DNA of 64,000 nt. Origin: Streptomyces sp. NBC_00654 (lineage in GTDB: Bacteria > Actinomycetota > Actinomycetes > Streptomycetales > Streptomycetaceae). The notes under the pieces are model-generated. The model saw only the letters and a list, made by a program, of their open reading frames with translations. It was not told where the DNA came from and searched no databases. Position 1 is the first letter of the stretch, and each line of letters opens with the position of its first letter. This document shows positions 15,878-27,581 of the stretch, in pieces. Location of the stretch: NCBI RefSeq assembly GCF_026341775.1, contig NZ_JAPEOB010000001.1:2108001-2172000 (forward strand), read 5' to 3'. The position numbers and the translations under genes are program-made.

Positions 15878-17485
15878 ATGACCACCAAGGCCAAGGCCAC
15901 CGACGACAGTTTCCATGTCTTCGACACCACACTGCGCGACGGTGCACAGCGTGAAGGCATCAACCTGACGGTCGCGGACAAGCTGACCATTGCCCGGCAC
16001 CTGGACGACTTCGGTGTGGGATTCATCGAGGGCGGCTGGCCGGGCGCCAACCCCCGCGACACGGAGTTCTTCTCCCGTGCCCAGCAGGAGATCGAGTTCC
16101 GGCACGCGCAGCTCGTCGCGTTCGGCGCGACCCGCAGGGCCGGTGGCAAGGCCTCCGAGGACCCGCAGGTCAAGGCGCTCCTGGAGTCGGGTGCCCCGGT
16201 GATCACGCTGGTCGCCAAGTCCCACGACCGTCATGTGGAACTGGCCCTGCGCACCACCCTGGAGGAGAACCTGGAGATGGTCCGCGACACCGTCTCCCAC
16301 CTCCGGGAACAGGGCCGCCGGGTCTTCGTCGACTGCGAGCACTTCTTCGACGGCTACCGCGCCAACCCCGAGTACGCCAAGGCCGTGGTCCGGGCCGCCC
16401 ACGAGTCCGGCGCCGATGTCGTCATCCTCTGCGACACCAACGGGGGCATGCTCCCCGCCCAGGTACAGGCCGTCGTCGGCACCGTCCTCGCCGACACCGG
16501 AGCCCGGCTCGGCATCCACGCCCAGGACGACACCGGCTGCGCCGTCGCCAACACCCTGGCCGCCGTGGACGCGGGCGCCACCCATGTCCAGTGCACCGCC
16601 AACGGGTACGGCGAGCGGGTCGGCAACGCCAACCTCTTCCCCGTCGTCGCCGCCCTGGAACTGAAGTACGGAAAGACCGTGCTGCCCGAGGGCTCGCTCG
16701 CCGACATGACCCGGATCTCGCACGCCATCGCCGAGGTCGTCAACCTCACGCCCTCCACCCACCAGCCCTACGTCGGGGTCTCCGCCTTCGCCCACAAGGC
16801 CGGACTCCACGCCTCCGCGATCAAGGTCGACCCCGACCTGTACCAGCACATCGCCCCGGAGCTGGTCGGCAACAGCATGCGGATGCTGGTCTCCGACATG
16901 GCTGGCCGCGCCTCCATCGAGCTGAAGGGCAAGGAGCTCGGCATCGACCTCGGGGGCGACCGCGAGCTCATCGGCCGTGTCGTCGAGCGGGTCAAGGAGC
17001 GCGAACTCAAGGGCTACACCTACGAGGCCGCCGACGCCTCCTTCGAGCTGCTGCTGCGCGGCGAGGTCGAGGGCCGGGCCCGCCGCTACTTCCGCACCGA
17101 GTCCTGGCGCGCCATCGTCGAGAACCGCCCCGACGGCACACACGCCAACGAGGCGACCGTGAAGCTCTGGGCCAAGGGCGAGCGGATCGTCGCCACCGCC
17201 GAGGGCAACGGCCCGGTCAACGCCCTGGACCGGGCGCTGCGCGTGGCCCTGGAGCGGTTCTACCCGCAGCTCGCCAAGCTGGAGCTGGTCGACTACAAGG
17301 TCCGCATCCTGGAGGGCCGCACCGGCACCGAGTCCACCACCCGGGTGCTGATCACCACGGGGGACGGGTCCGGTGACTGGGCGACCGTGGGGGTCGCGGA
17401 GAACGTCATCGCCGCGTCCTGGCAGGCGCTGGAGGACGCGTACACCTTCGGTCTGCTGCGGGCCGGGATCGAGCCGGCCGAGTAG
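15878..17485 (+). CDS. cimA: Citramalate synthase (LeuA-type)
   Basis: A 535-residue HMGL-like acyltransferase that joins pyruvate and acetyl-CoA to (R)-citramalate, entering isoleucine synthesis without threonine. The N-terminus VFDTTLRDGAQREGINLTV and the segment FIEGGWPGANPRD are the CimA type; true 2-isopropylmalate synthases differ here, although relatives are often annotated leuA. CTANGYGERVGNANL and the C-terminal LeuA allosteric domain (about 380-530) are present; the latter should bind an end-product such as isoleucine. ATG at 15878 has ACAGGAG upstream; the longer open frame covers the leader. It is probably attenuated by the leader hairpins. Confidence 0.92.
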   Translation: MTTKAKATDDSFHVFDTTLRDGAQREGINLTVADKLTIARHLDDFGVGFIEGGWPGANPRDTEFFSRAQQEIEFRHAQLVAFGATRRAGGKASEDPQVKALLESGAPVITLVAKSHDRHVELALRTTLEENLEMVRDTVSHLREQGRRVFVDCEHFFDGYRANPEYAKAVVRAAHESGADVVILCDTNGGMLPAQVQAVVGTVLADTGARLGIHAQDDTGCAVANTLAAVDAGATHVQCTANGYGERVGNANLFPVVAALELKYGKTVLPEGSLADMTRISHAIAEVVNLTPSTHQPYVGVSAFAHKAGLHASAIKVDPDLYQHIAPELVGNSMRMLVSDMAGRASIELKGKELGIDLGGDRELIGRVVERVKERELKGYTYEAADASFELLLRGEVEGRARRYFRTESWRAIVENRPDGTHANEATVKLWAKGERIVATAEGNGPVNALDRALRVALERFYPQLAKLELVDYKVRILEGRTGTESTTRVLITTGDGSGDWATVGVAENVIAASWQALEDAYTFGLLRAGIEPAE

Positions 17486-17492
17486 CCGCCGT

Positions 17493-17523
17493 GCCGGAGC
17501 CGCCTTCGGCCGGCGGCTCCGGC
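17493..17523 (+). terminator. Hairpin terminator after cimA
   Basis: Perfect 12-bp arms GCCGGAGCCGCC (17493-17504) and GGCGGCTCCGGC (17512-17523) with a 7-nt loop, beginning 8 bp after the stop. No T-run. Confidence 0.8.
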
Positions 17524-18157
17524 GCGTGCGTTGCGGATGTACATCCGGGCCTTCGCTCTGTGCGCCCCACCCGGACCGGGACTCAGCGCCCGGGACCGGG
17601 ACTCAGCGCCCGGAGGGGGCTCGGAGTGGGGCCCGACCGGGACTTCAGGGCCCGGAGCGGCGCCCGGACCGGCGCCCGGACCGGCTCAGGAACCCGGGCT
17701 GGGCTCAGGGCCCGGGACCGGGTGCCCGGCCAGGTGAGGGTCGCCGAGGCGCGGCCCGGGAGGGTGTGCGCCGCCGTTCCCGGCAGTGAAGGCGCGGGGG
17801 TCCGGGCCTGAAGGTCCCGGGTGACCTGCCGGCCACCCGTGCCGTACCGGAGGGGAGCCCGGTGGGACCCGCTGCGCCGAGTGCGGTGGCGCCCCGTACA
17901 CAGACCGCTCCGCCGGACCGGATACATGGCCGGCTCCACCGGACCGGATCATGGGCTGCCGCCCCTCCCGGCAGGGTGCGTGGGGGTGATGCCGTCGACC
18001 GGTGCGTGAGTGAACTGCTGTTGCGGACTCACGTCAAGGGGGACGCGTTCAGAACTTGAACGCGTAACTCGCCCTGCCCGGTGGGGAGATGGGTACGGAC
18101 CAATTTCGGTGTGAAGTATTGACGGCTGTGTTCCGGCGGGGTTAACTCCAGCCGCAA
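17524..18157. other. Gene-free low-complexity spacer
   Basis: About 630 bp with no supported gene. From 17565 to 17730 it is made of repeated CCGGACCGGG and CAGCGCCCGG blocks; GGGACTCAGCGCCCGG occurs at 17578 and 17598 (20-bp period). Frames here are repetitive (Gly/Pro/Arg) and lack RBSs. From about 18050 the base composition falls, which probably marks the promoter of the LacI gene. Confidence 0.6.
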
Positions 18158-18201
18158 CGCCGGTACCGGTTCCGGGACCGGTTGCGGAACCGGTACCGGC
18201 G
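18158..18201. promoter_or_regulatory. 17-bp perfect inverted repeat upstream of LacI gene
   Basis: CGCCGGTACCGGTTCCG (18158-18174) is exactly complementary to CGGAACCGGTACCGGCG (18185-18201), with a 10-nt loop. It sits 89 bp before the LacI ATG and has no T-run. It could be a 5'-UTR hairpin or a terminator shielding the gene. Confidence 0.7.
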
Positions 18202-18289
18202 ACCGATGGTCACGGACTTCCGCGCCTCGTCCGCTTCACCTCGCCCGGTCCTGCTCCGCCCTGCTCAGCCTTGTCCCCGGAGGGCCCTG

Positions 18290-19264
18290 ATGCGTGTCAC
18301 CATCGCCGATGTCGCCCGTGAGGCCGGCGTCAGCAAGACGACCGTGTCCCGGGTCGTCAACCTCAAGGGCGAAGTGGACGGCTCCACGGCCTCCCGTGTT
18401 CGTGAAGTGATCGCACAGCTCGGCTATGTACCCAGTTCGGGTGCCGTCGGACTGGCCCGCGGCAGCAGCCGTACGGTCGGGATGCTGGTGCCCTCGCTGA
18501 CCTGGCCATGGATGGGCGAACTGCTCCAGGGCGTCGTCGACACCGTCGAGGCCGCCGACTACGGACTGCTGCTCTTCACCTGCAACCGCGGCGCGGAGTC
18601 CGTACAGCGCTTCACCGACCAGGTGTCGGCGCGTGCCTTCGACGGACTCGTCGTCGTGGAGCCGGAGAACACGCTCGACCATCTGACCGCACTGCACCGC
18701 AAGGGCCTGCCGATCGTCCTGATCGACGACCGCGGCCACCACCCCGCATTCCCCTCCGTCGTGACCACCAATGACGAGGGAGGTGCCTCGGCGGCCCGCC
18801 ATCTGCTGGCCTCGGGGCGCACCCGGCCGCTGGTCCTCACGGGTCCGCGGCACTTCGGCTGCGTACGTGACCGGCTCAGCGGTTTCCGTTCGGTCCTGCC
18901 CACCGACCTGGTCGCGGACGGGGACTTCACCGAACGGGGCGGCCGCCTCGCGGTCGAGGAACTCCTCGCGGCCGGCGTGGAGTTCGACTCGGTCTTCGCG
19001 CACAACGACATCAGTGCGGCGGGCGTCCTGCGGGCCCTGCGGGCCGCCGGACGCCGCGTGCCGGACGACATCGCGGTGGTCGGCTTCGACGACATCCCGA
19101 TGGCCGAGCACACCGCCCCGCCCCTGACCACCGTGCGCCAGCCCACCCGGCGGATGGGTGAGACGGCGGCGCGGATGCTGCTGTCCCACCTCGGCGGCAC
19201 GGCCGCACCGGACGAACCGGCCGTGCTGCCCACCGAACTGGTCGTGCGCCACTCGGCGCCGTAA
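18290..19264 (+). CDS. LacI-family regulator of the glucan uptake operon
   Basis: A 324-residue repressor. The N-terminal helix-turn-helix and hinge are canonical (TIADVAREAGVSKTTVSRVV, residues 4-23) and the rest is a periplasmic-binding-protein-like effector domain ending PLTTVRQPTRRMGETAARML. GGAGG lies seven bases before the ATG. It is the first gene of the block containing the ABC importer, GH1 beta-glucosidase and GH16 remnant, so its effector is probably a beta-glucoside or short beta-1,3-glucan. The identical palindromes CTGAGAGCGCTCTCAG at 19520 and 61784 resemble LacI-type sites of the CebR kind and are its likely targets. Effector and targets are inferred. Confidence 0.9.
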   Translation: MRVTIADVAREAGVSKTTVSRVVNLKGEVDGSTASRVREVIAQLGYVPSSGAVGLARGSSRTVGMLVPSLTWPWMGELLQGVVDTVEAADYGLLLFTCNRGAESVQRFTDQVSARAFDGLVVVEPENTLDHLTALHRKGLPIVLIDDRGHHPAFPSVVTTNDEGGASAARHLLASGRTRPLVLTGPRHFGCVRDRLSGFRSVLPTDLVADGDFTERGGRLAVEELLAAGVEFDSVFAHNDISAAGVLRALRAAGRRVPDDIAVVGFDDIPMAEHTAPPLTTVRQPTRRMGETAARMLLSHLGGTAAPDEPAVLPTELVVRHSAP

Positions 19265-19330
19265 CGGGCCCGGCCCCGCCGGACACCCGCCCGCATCCCC
19301 AACCGCGCCCCACCGTGCGCCATCCGCACG

Positions 19331-19395
19331 TCTCGCACCGCCCCCGCACCTCGCACCGCCCCCGCACCTCCCGGCGCCACCCGCACCTTCCGGCG
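19331..19395. repeat. Short tandem repeats between LacI and binding-protein genes
   Basis: CTCGCACCGCCCCCGCAC occurs twice in tandem from about 19334 (18-bp period), followed by two diverged copies of CGGCGCCACC with CGCACCT. They fill the 231-bp gap; no hairpin is evident. Confidence 0.5.
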
Positions 19396-19495
19396 CCACC
19401 TGTGTCGCCCGCACCGCCCGCACCACCTGTACCCGGCGCGTCGAGCGCTGCCCGCCTCCCGGATCTCCCAGACCCGCAGTCCTTCTGGAGTCGTC

Positions 19496-21172
19496 ATGTC
19501 CGTACGCCGTCGTCACACGCTGAGAGCGCTCTCAGTCGCCACCGCCGTGGTCGCGCTCGCCGCCGGCTGCTCGTCCGCCAACTCGGGTTCCGGCAAAGGG
19601 GGAGCCGGCGCCACCGGCGTACTGACCCTCGGCAAGCCGGACGGGCCGCAGACGAACAACAGCAACCCGTTCCTGAGCACCTCGGCGAGCGCCACCCTCG
19701 GCTACCGCCACATGATCTACGAGCCGCTGGCCATGACGAACCAGATCCGCCCCACCGACAAGGCGGCACCCTGGCTCGCCACCGACTGGACGTGGGAGTC
19801 CAACTTCACAAAGGTCACCTTCACCCTCGACGGCCGGGCGAAGTGGGCCGACGGCAAGCCGCTGACCGCCGCCGACGTCGAGTACACCTTCAGCCTGCTG
19901 AAGAAGCACCCGGCGCTCAACGGCAACGGCATCCCCTTCGACGGGATCGCCGTGGAGGGCGGGAAGGTCGTCCTGACCTTCAAGGAGTCCCAGTTCGTCA
20001 ACCAGAACAAGATCATCCAGACCTATATCGTGCCCAAGCACATCTGGGAGAAGGTCGACAACCCGGAGACCTGGCCCAACCGCACCCCGGTCGGCTCGGG
20101 CCCGTACAAGCTGAAGACCTTCACCCCGCAGACCACCACGCTGACGGCGACCCCGGCGTACTGGAAGGGCGCGACGAAGGTCAAGGAGCTGCGGTACACC
20201 GCGTACAACGACAACAGCGCGGCGACCACGGCGCTGGCGAGCGGCAAGGTCGAGTGGTCGTTCGTCTTCATGCCGAACTACAAGCAGCTGTACATCGCCA
20301 AGGACCCCAAGCACCACCAGCTGTGGTTCCCCTCCGGGCTCGGCATCCACGGACTGTGGTTCAACACCGCCCGCAAGCCCTTCGACAACCCGGCGCTGCG
20401 CAAGGCGATGGCCATGGTCGTCGACCGCCGGGCGATCCACATCCAGGCCCAGGCGACGCTCTACCCGGAGATCACCAGCCCGACCGGCATCCCGCTGCCC
20501 GCCGGTGACCCCTTCCTCGCGCCGGAGTACAAGGGCGCCACCACCGAGCCCGATGTGGAGGGGGCCAGGAAGATCCTCGCCGACGCCGGGTTCACGCTCA
20601 GCGGCGGCGCACTCAAGGACCCGTCCGGCAAACCGGTGAAGCTGACCTTCACCGACCCGGCCGGCTGGAACGACTACATCACCGGACTCTCGATCATCAA
20701 GGACAACATCAAGCAGCTGGGCATCGAGGCCAAGGTCAGGACACAGACCGCCGACGCCTGGGGCGCGGATGTCGCGAACGGCAACTTCGACGCCACCCTG
20801 CACTGGACCAACAGCGGTGCCACGCCCTACGACATGTACCAGAACATGATGGACGGCTCGATCCTCCAGCCCGTCGGCAAGAGCTCCCAGCTCGGCAACT
20901 TCGGCCGCTTCAAGAGCCCGGAGGCCACCGCGGCGCTCAAGGAGTACGCCAACGCCACCGAGGACGCCACCCGCACCAGGGCGATGAACACCCTCCAGAA
21001 GATCTTCGTCGAGCAGGCGCCCGTGATCCCCACGGCGGCCGCCCCCATCGGCGCCGAGTACTCCTCGAAGAACTGGACCGGCTGGCCCACCGAGTCCGAC
21101 CCCTACGCCCCGCCGCAGCACACCCAGCCCACCGCGCTGCAGATCGTGCTGAAGCTCAAGCCCACCAAGTGA
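19496..21172 (+). CDS. ABC importer substrate-binding lipoprotein, Opp/Dpp family 5
   Basis: A 558-residue SBP_bac_5 protein. Residues 1-25 are a lipoprotein signal with lipobox LAAGC, so the mature protein is tethered outside the membrane. Family 5 landmarks include YEPLAM near 75, the [13 protein letters not shown] segment, and VRQAL-like [14 protein letters not shown]. Family 5 proteins bind peptides but several bind oligosaccharides; with GH1 and GH16 genes downstream, a beta-glucan oligosaccharide is likelier. GGAG lies before the ATG. Codons 9-14 contain the 16-bp palindromic operator. The stop overlaps the GTG of the next frame. Confidence 0.9.
   Translation: MSVRRRHTLRALSVATAVVALAAGCSSANSGSGKGGAGATGVLTLGKPDGPQTNNSNPFLSTSASATLGYRHMIYEPLAMTNQIRPTDKAAPWLATDWTWESNFTKVTFTLDGRAKWADGKPLTAADVEYTFSLLKKHPALNGNGIPFDGIAVEGGKVVLTFKESQFVNQNKIIQTYIVPKHIWEKVDNPETWPNRTPVGSGPYKLKTFTPQTTTLTATPAYWKGATKVKELRYTAYNDNSAATTALASGKVEWSFVFMPNYKQLYIAKDPKHHQLWFPSGLGIHGLWFNTARKPFDNPALRKAMAMVVDRRAIHIQAQATLYPEITSPTGIPLPAGDPFLAPEYKGATTEPDVEGARKILADAGFTLSGGALKDPSGKPVKLTFTDPAGWNDYITGLSIIKDNIKQLGIEAKVRTQTADAWGADVANGNFDATLHWTNSGATPYDMYQNMMDGSILQPVGKSSQLGNFGRFKSPEATAALKEYANATEDATRTRAMNTLQKIFVEQAPVIPTAAAPIGAEYSSKNWTGWPTESDPYAPPQHTQPTALQIVLKLKPTK
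19520..19535. promoter_or_regulatory. LacI-type operator inside the binding-protein gene
   Basis: CTGAGAGCGCTCTCAG is a perfect 16-bp palindrome starting 24 bp after the A of the ATG (codons 9-14). It is identical to the one at 61784-61799 upstream of the GH64 gene. A bound repressor would act as a roadblock downstream of the promoter. Confidence 0.75.
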
Positions 21173-21192
21173 GTACGGGGGAGGAACCGGCC

Positions 21193-22428
21193 ATGACCAC
21201 CGAACAGTCCGAGAGCGTGCGGGCGGGCACCGACGTGGTGCTCGAAGCACGCGGAGTCACCAAACACTTCCCCGTACGGCGCACCGGCCGCGATCTCGCC
21301 GCACGCCGCCGCCGCACCGTCCACGCCGTCGACGACGTCTCGCTGGAACTCCGGCGCGGCACCGTCACGGCCCTGGTGGGGGAGTCCGGCTCGGGCAAGT
21401 CCACCGTCGCCCGGCTGCTCGCCCAGCTCCATCCGCTCACCTCGGGCGAGATACGGCTGTCGGGCACCGCGGTCAAGGCCGGGCGCGGCCGGTCCTTCCG
21501 CCGTTACGTCAAGCAGGTCCAGCTCATCTTCCAGGACCCGTTCGCCTCGCTGAACCCGGTGCACACCGTGCGCTACCACCTCACCAGGGCGCTCAGGATC
21601 CACGGCCGGGCAGGCAGCGGGGACGCGGAACTGGAGGCCAACCTGTCCGCGCTGCTGGACCGCGTCCAGCTGACACCGCCGCACCAGTACCTGGACAAGT
21701 TCCCGCACGAGCTGTCCGGCGGGCAGCGCCAGCGCGTCGCCATCGCCCGCGCGCTCGGCGCCGACCCGCAGGTCCTCCTCGCCGACGAACCGGTCTCGAT
21801 GCTCGACGTGTCGATCCGGCTCGGCGTCCTCAACCTGCTGCGCGACCTCAAGGAACGTCTGCGGCTCGCGATCCTCTACATCACCCACGACATCGCCTCC
21901 GCCCGCTACTTCGCGGACACCACGCTGGTGATGTACGCGGGCCGGATCGTCGAGGGCGGCGACAGCGAGACCGTCACCCAGCACCCCGCCCACCCCTACA
22001 CCCAGCTCCTCATCGCCTCGGCGCCCGACCCGGACCGGGTGGTCGCCGAGGCGGAGCAGGAGGAGACCGGGACCGGCGAGCCGCCGTCGCTGATCGCCCC
22101 GCCGGCCGGGTGCCGCTTCCACCCGCGCTGCCCGAAGGCCATGGAGCGCTGCCGCACCGAACTGCCGCCGCGCTTCGGCCTGGCAGGGGGACAGTGGGCC
22201 GCCTGCTGGCTGTACGAGGGGACCGGCACACCGGGAACCCCCGCCGAGCGGACCTCCGCAGAGCGGACACCTGCCGAGCGGACCTCCGCCGAGCGGACCT
22301 CCGCCGAGCGGACCTCCGCCGAGCGGACCTCCGCCGAGCGGACCTCCGCCGAGCGGACCTCCGTCGAGCGGACACCTGCCGAGCGCACCCCCACACGGCA
22401 CACCGATCTGCGGGGGGCCGGCGAGTGA
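21193..22428 (+). CDS. ABC importer ATPase (OppF/DppF type) with repetitive tail
   Basis: A 411-residue ATPase for the Opp-type importer. Walker [10 protein letters not shown], signature [15 protein letters not shown], Walker B VLLADEP and the C-terminal oligopeptide/dipeptide transporter domain with a four-Cys-type tail ([15 protein letters not shown], likely Fe-S or metal binding) are present. ATG 21193 has GGGGAGGAA seven bases upstream; a GTG at 21169 overlapping the previous stop would add eight residues. Residues beyond about 350 consist of ten AERTS-like pentapeptides encoded by 15-bp DNA repeats, an unusual disordered extension that ends just before the next gene. Confidence 0.9.
   Translation: MTTEQSESVRAGTDVVLEARGVTKHFPVRRTGRDLAARRRRTVHAVDDVSLELRRGTVTALVGESGSGKSTVARLLAQLHPLTSGEIRLSGTAVKAGRGRSFRRYVKQVQLIFQDPFASLNPVHTVRYHLTRALRIHGRAGSGDAELEANLSALLDRVQLTPPHQYLDKFPHELSGGQRQRVAIARALGADPQVLLADEPVSMLDVSIRLGVLNLLRDLKERLRLAILYITHDIASARYFADTTLVMYAGRIVEGGDSETVTQHPAHPYTQLLIASAPDPDRVVAEAEQEETGTGEPPSLIAPPAGCRFHPRCPKAMERCRTELPPRFGLAGGQWAACWLYEGTGTPGTPAERTSAERTPAERTSAERTSAERTSAERTSAERTSAERTSVERTPAERTPTRHTDLRGAGE
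22243..22392. repeat. 15-bp coding tandem repeat, ten units
   Basis: Ten units of GCCGAGCGGACCTCC-type sequence encode [10 protein letters not shown] or VERTP. Six central units are identical. It lies wholly in the 3' end of the ATPase gene, in frame, so gain or loss of units would not disrupt translation. Confidence 0.9.
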
Positions 22429-23405
22429 AGTACCTGCTGCAACGGCTCACCTTCTACGCCGTCACCGCGTGGGCCGCCATCACCATCAACTTCCTCATCC
22501 CGCGCCTGATGCCCGGCGACCCGGTCCAGGCGCTGATGAGCCGCTACCAGGGCCAGCTCGACACCAACGCCATCGCCTCCCTCAAGGCCCTCTTCGGCCT
22601 CGACGAGAACCAGTCGCTCTGGCAGCAGTACACCGACTACTGGGCGCATCTGCTCGACGGCGACCTCGGGCTCTCGTTCACCTTCTTCCCGACACCGGTC
22701 AGCGAGGTGATCGCGCAGTCCCTGCCGTGGACGCTCGCCCTGGTCGGCATCACCACCGTGATCAGCTTCCTGCTCGGCACCGGCGTCGGCGTCTACAGCG
22801 GCTGGAAGCGCGGCTCCTGGCTGGACAGCCTGCTGCCCGTCACCACCTTCATCTCCTCGATCCCCTACTTCTGGCTCGGCCTCATCGCCATCGCGGTGTT
22901 CGCCGTGAAGTGGCCCGTCTTCCCGGCCGCCGGAGGGTACGACTCCTCGCTCGTCCCGGCGTTCGACTGGCCGTTCGTCTCCAGCGCGCTGTACCACGGG
23001 TTCCTGCCCGGCGTCACGATCGTGCTCAGCGCCGTCGCCGGCTGGATCCTCGGCATGCGCAACATGATGGTCACCGTCTCCTCCGAGGACTACGTCATGG
23101 TGGCGCAGGCCAAGGGGCTCTCCGAGCGGCGCGTGATGTTCGGCTACGCCGCCCGCAACGCGGTCCTGCCGAACATCTCCGGCTTCGCCCTCTCCCTGGG
23201 TTTCATCGTCGGCGGCACGCTCCTGGTCGAGATGGTCTTCACCTACCCGGGCATCGGATACCAGCTCTTCCAGGCCGTCGGCGGCAAGGACTACCCGCTG
23301 ATGCAAGGCGTCTTCCTGATCATCACGCTGTCCGTCCTCGCCGCGAACCTGCTCGCCGACCTCGTCTACGCCGTGCTCGACCCCCGCACCCGGAAGGAGG
23401 CCTGA
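22425..23405 (+). CDS. ABC importer permease (DppB type)
   Basis: A 326-residue inner-membrane permease with six hydrophobic segments and the binding-protein-dependent transport signature near residue 220 ([17 protein letters not shown], the EAA loop). The GTG start overlaps the stop of the ATPase gene (GTGA), so translation is coupled. It pairs with the next permease to form the channel of the importer. Confidence 0.92.
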   Translation: MKYLLQRLTFYAVTAWAAITINFLIPRLMPGDPVQALMSRYQGQLDTNAIASLKALFGLDENQSLWQQYTDYWAHLLDGDLGLSFTFFPTPVSEVIAQSLPWTLALVGITTVISFLLGTGVGVYSGWKRGSWLDSLLPVTTFISSIPYFWLGLIAIAVFAVKWPVFPAAGGYDSSLVPAFDWPFVSSALYHGFLPGVTIVLSAVAGWILGMRNMMVTVSSEDYVMVAQAKGLSERRVMFGYAARNAVLPNISGFALSLGFIVGGTLLVEMVFTYPGIGYQLFQAVGGKDYPLMQGVFLIITLSVLAANLLADLVYAVLDPRTRKEA

Positions 23406-23411
23406 CTCCAG

Positions 23412-24394
23412 ATGTCCGTCACCGCCACCGACACCGCCGTCCTCGACGGCGCCCCCGCCCCCGCGGCGCCCAGCCGCCGGGCCCGGCTCCGGTTCCTGCG
23501 CGGCGGGAAGACCCGCACCGGGCTGATCATCCTGGCGTTCTTCGTGCTCCTCGCGATCGCCGGACCCTGGATCGCCCCGCACGACCCCGACGCGATGACC
23601 GACCAACTGCTCCGGCCGCCCTCCGCCGACCACTGGTTCGGCACCACGCAGACCGGGCAGGACGTCCTCTCCCAGATCCTCGTCGGCACCCGCGGCGTCC
23701 TGGTCGTCGGCTTCGTCGCCGGGATCTTCGCCACGGTCCTGTCCGTGCTCGTCGGGGTCAGCGCCGGATTCCTCGGCGGCGCGGCCGACGAGATCCTCTC
23801 CGCGCTCTCCAACATCTTCCTGGTGCTGCCCGGACTCCCGCTGATCATCATCATCGCGAGCTTCGTCCCGGACACCGGCGACCTGCTCATCGCCACCGCG
23901 ATCGCCTTCACCTCCTGGGCCTGGGGGGCGCGCATCCTGCGGGCCCAGACCCTGTCGCTGCGCCGGCGCGACTACGTGGAGGCGGCCCGCGCCACCGGCG
24001 AGTCCACCTGGCGGATCATCCTCTTCGAGATCATGCCGAACCTCACCGCCGTCATCGCCTCCGGCTTCGTCGGCACGGTCATCTTCGCCATCCTCACCGA
24101 GATCACCCTCGCCTTCATCGGCGTCGCCGACATCTCGCACTGGAACTGGGGCACCGTCCTGTTCTGGGCCCAGTCCAACCAGGCCCTCGCCCAGGGCGCC
24201 TGGTGGTGGTTCGTCCCCGCCGGTCTGTGCATCGCCCTCCTCGGCACCGCCCTGGCCCTCATCAACTTCGGCATCGACGAGTTCGTCAACCCCCGCCTGC
24301 GCACCGCGACCGGCGCCTCCCGCAAGGTCAGGATGCGGGTCGGCTTCACCCCGGTCGCCCGGACGGCCGCCACGCCCAGCAAGGAGCAGAGCAC

Positions 24395-24398
<4 letters not shown>
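23412..24398 (+). CDS. ABC importer permease (DppC type)
   Basis: A 328-residue permease with an N-terminal cytoplasmic extension (about 35 residues), a first membrane helix and a five-helix core with the EAA loop RRDYVEAARATGEST. An AGGAGG RBS is formed by the end of the preceding gene, 6 bp away. The ATG of the next ATPase gene overlaps its stop (ATGA). It is the second half of the importer channel. Confidence 0.92.
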
Positions 24399-25468
<1,070 letters not shown>

Positions 25469-25489
25469 CGCCCTCACCTACGGAGACCG

Positions 25490-26935
<1,446 letters not shown>

Positions 26936-26955
26936 CCGACTGGGAGCACCCCCAC

Positions 26956-27492
26956 ATGCCCTCTCGTACGACGTTGATCGCCACCGACTGGACGGACTTC
27001 TACACCGAGACGGACGGCACCGGCGGCACCGTCACCGCCCACACCCACCCGCAGGAGGTCACCGGACGCTACGTCCGCATGCGGGGCATCGAACGCGCCA
27101 CCGCCTGGGGATACTCGCTGTTCTCCTTCCAGGTGTACGGGGGCGAGCCCGCCCCCGCCAACGTCGGAAGGTCCCAGACCTTCCCGGACGGGGGCCGCGC
27201 AGACCAGTGGCACACCTACGGCGTCGAGTGGACGCCCGAGGGCATGACGTTCACCGTGGACGACCGGGTCGTCCAGCAGACCTCCCGGCAGAAGCTGGAA
27301 TCCACCCGGGGCCAGTGGGTCTTCGACCACAACCAGTACGTGATCCTGAACCTGGCCCTGGGCGGTGCGTATCCGGCCGGTCACAACAAGGTCACCCAGC
27401 CCTACTGGGGTCTCCCGCAGTCCAGCGTCGACCGCGTCGCGCAGGGAGGCATCAAGGCGGAGATCGACTGGGTACGGGTCGAACAGAAGTAG
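26956..27492 (+). pseudogene. GH16/discoidin protein deletion remnant
   Basis: A 178-residue open frame with a good RBS (GGGAG) but lacking the parts that would make it work. Residues 9-62 are the C-terminal half of an F5/8 type C (discoidin, CBM32-like) domain (ATDWTDFYTE..., GRYVRMRGIERATAWGYSLF). Residues from about 72 are the C-terminal half of a GH16 beta-1,3-glucanase domain (QWHTYGVEWTPEGMTFTVDD, WVFDHNQYVILNLALGG). The signal peptide, first half of the discoidin domain and the GH16 catalytic EIDIxE region are missing, so internal deletions have joined the pieces in frame. A secreted laminarinase was probably the ancestor; a short glycan-binding protein made in the cell cannot be ruled out. 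Confidence 0.8.
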
Positions 27493-27581
27493 CCCGGCCC
27501 GCGCAGGGCCGAAACGGACAGCCCCGGGGCGCACTCCGGACGGGCAGCGGCGCGTGCTGCCCGTCTGCAGTAGCGTGAAGT

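Noticed and set aside
15878..17485. Annotation as 2-isopropylmalate synthase (leuA)
   Set aside because: The N-terminal motif and the GWPGANPRD segment are of the citramalate synthase type; a separate leuA is expected elsewhere.
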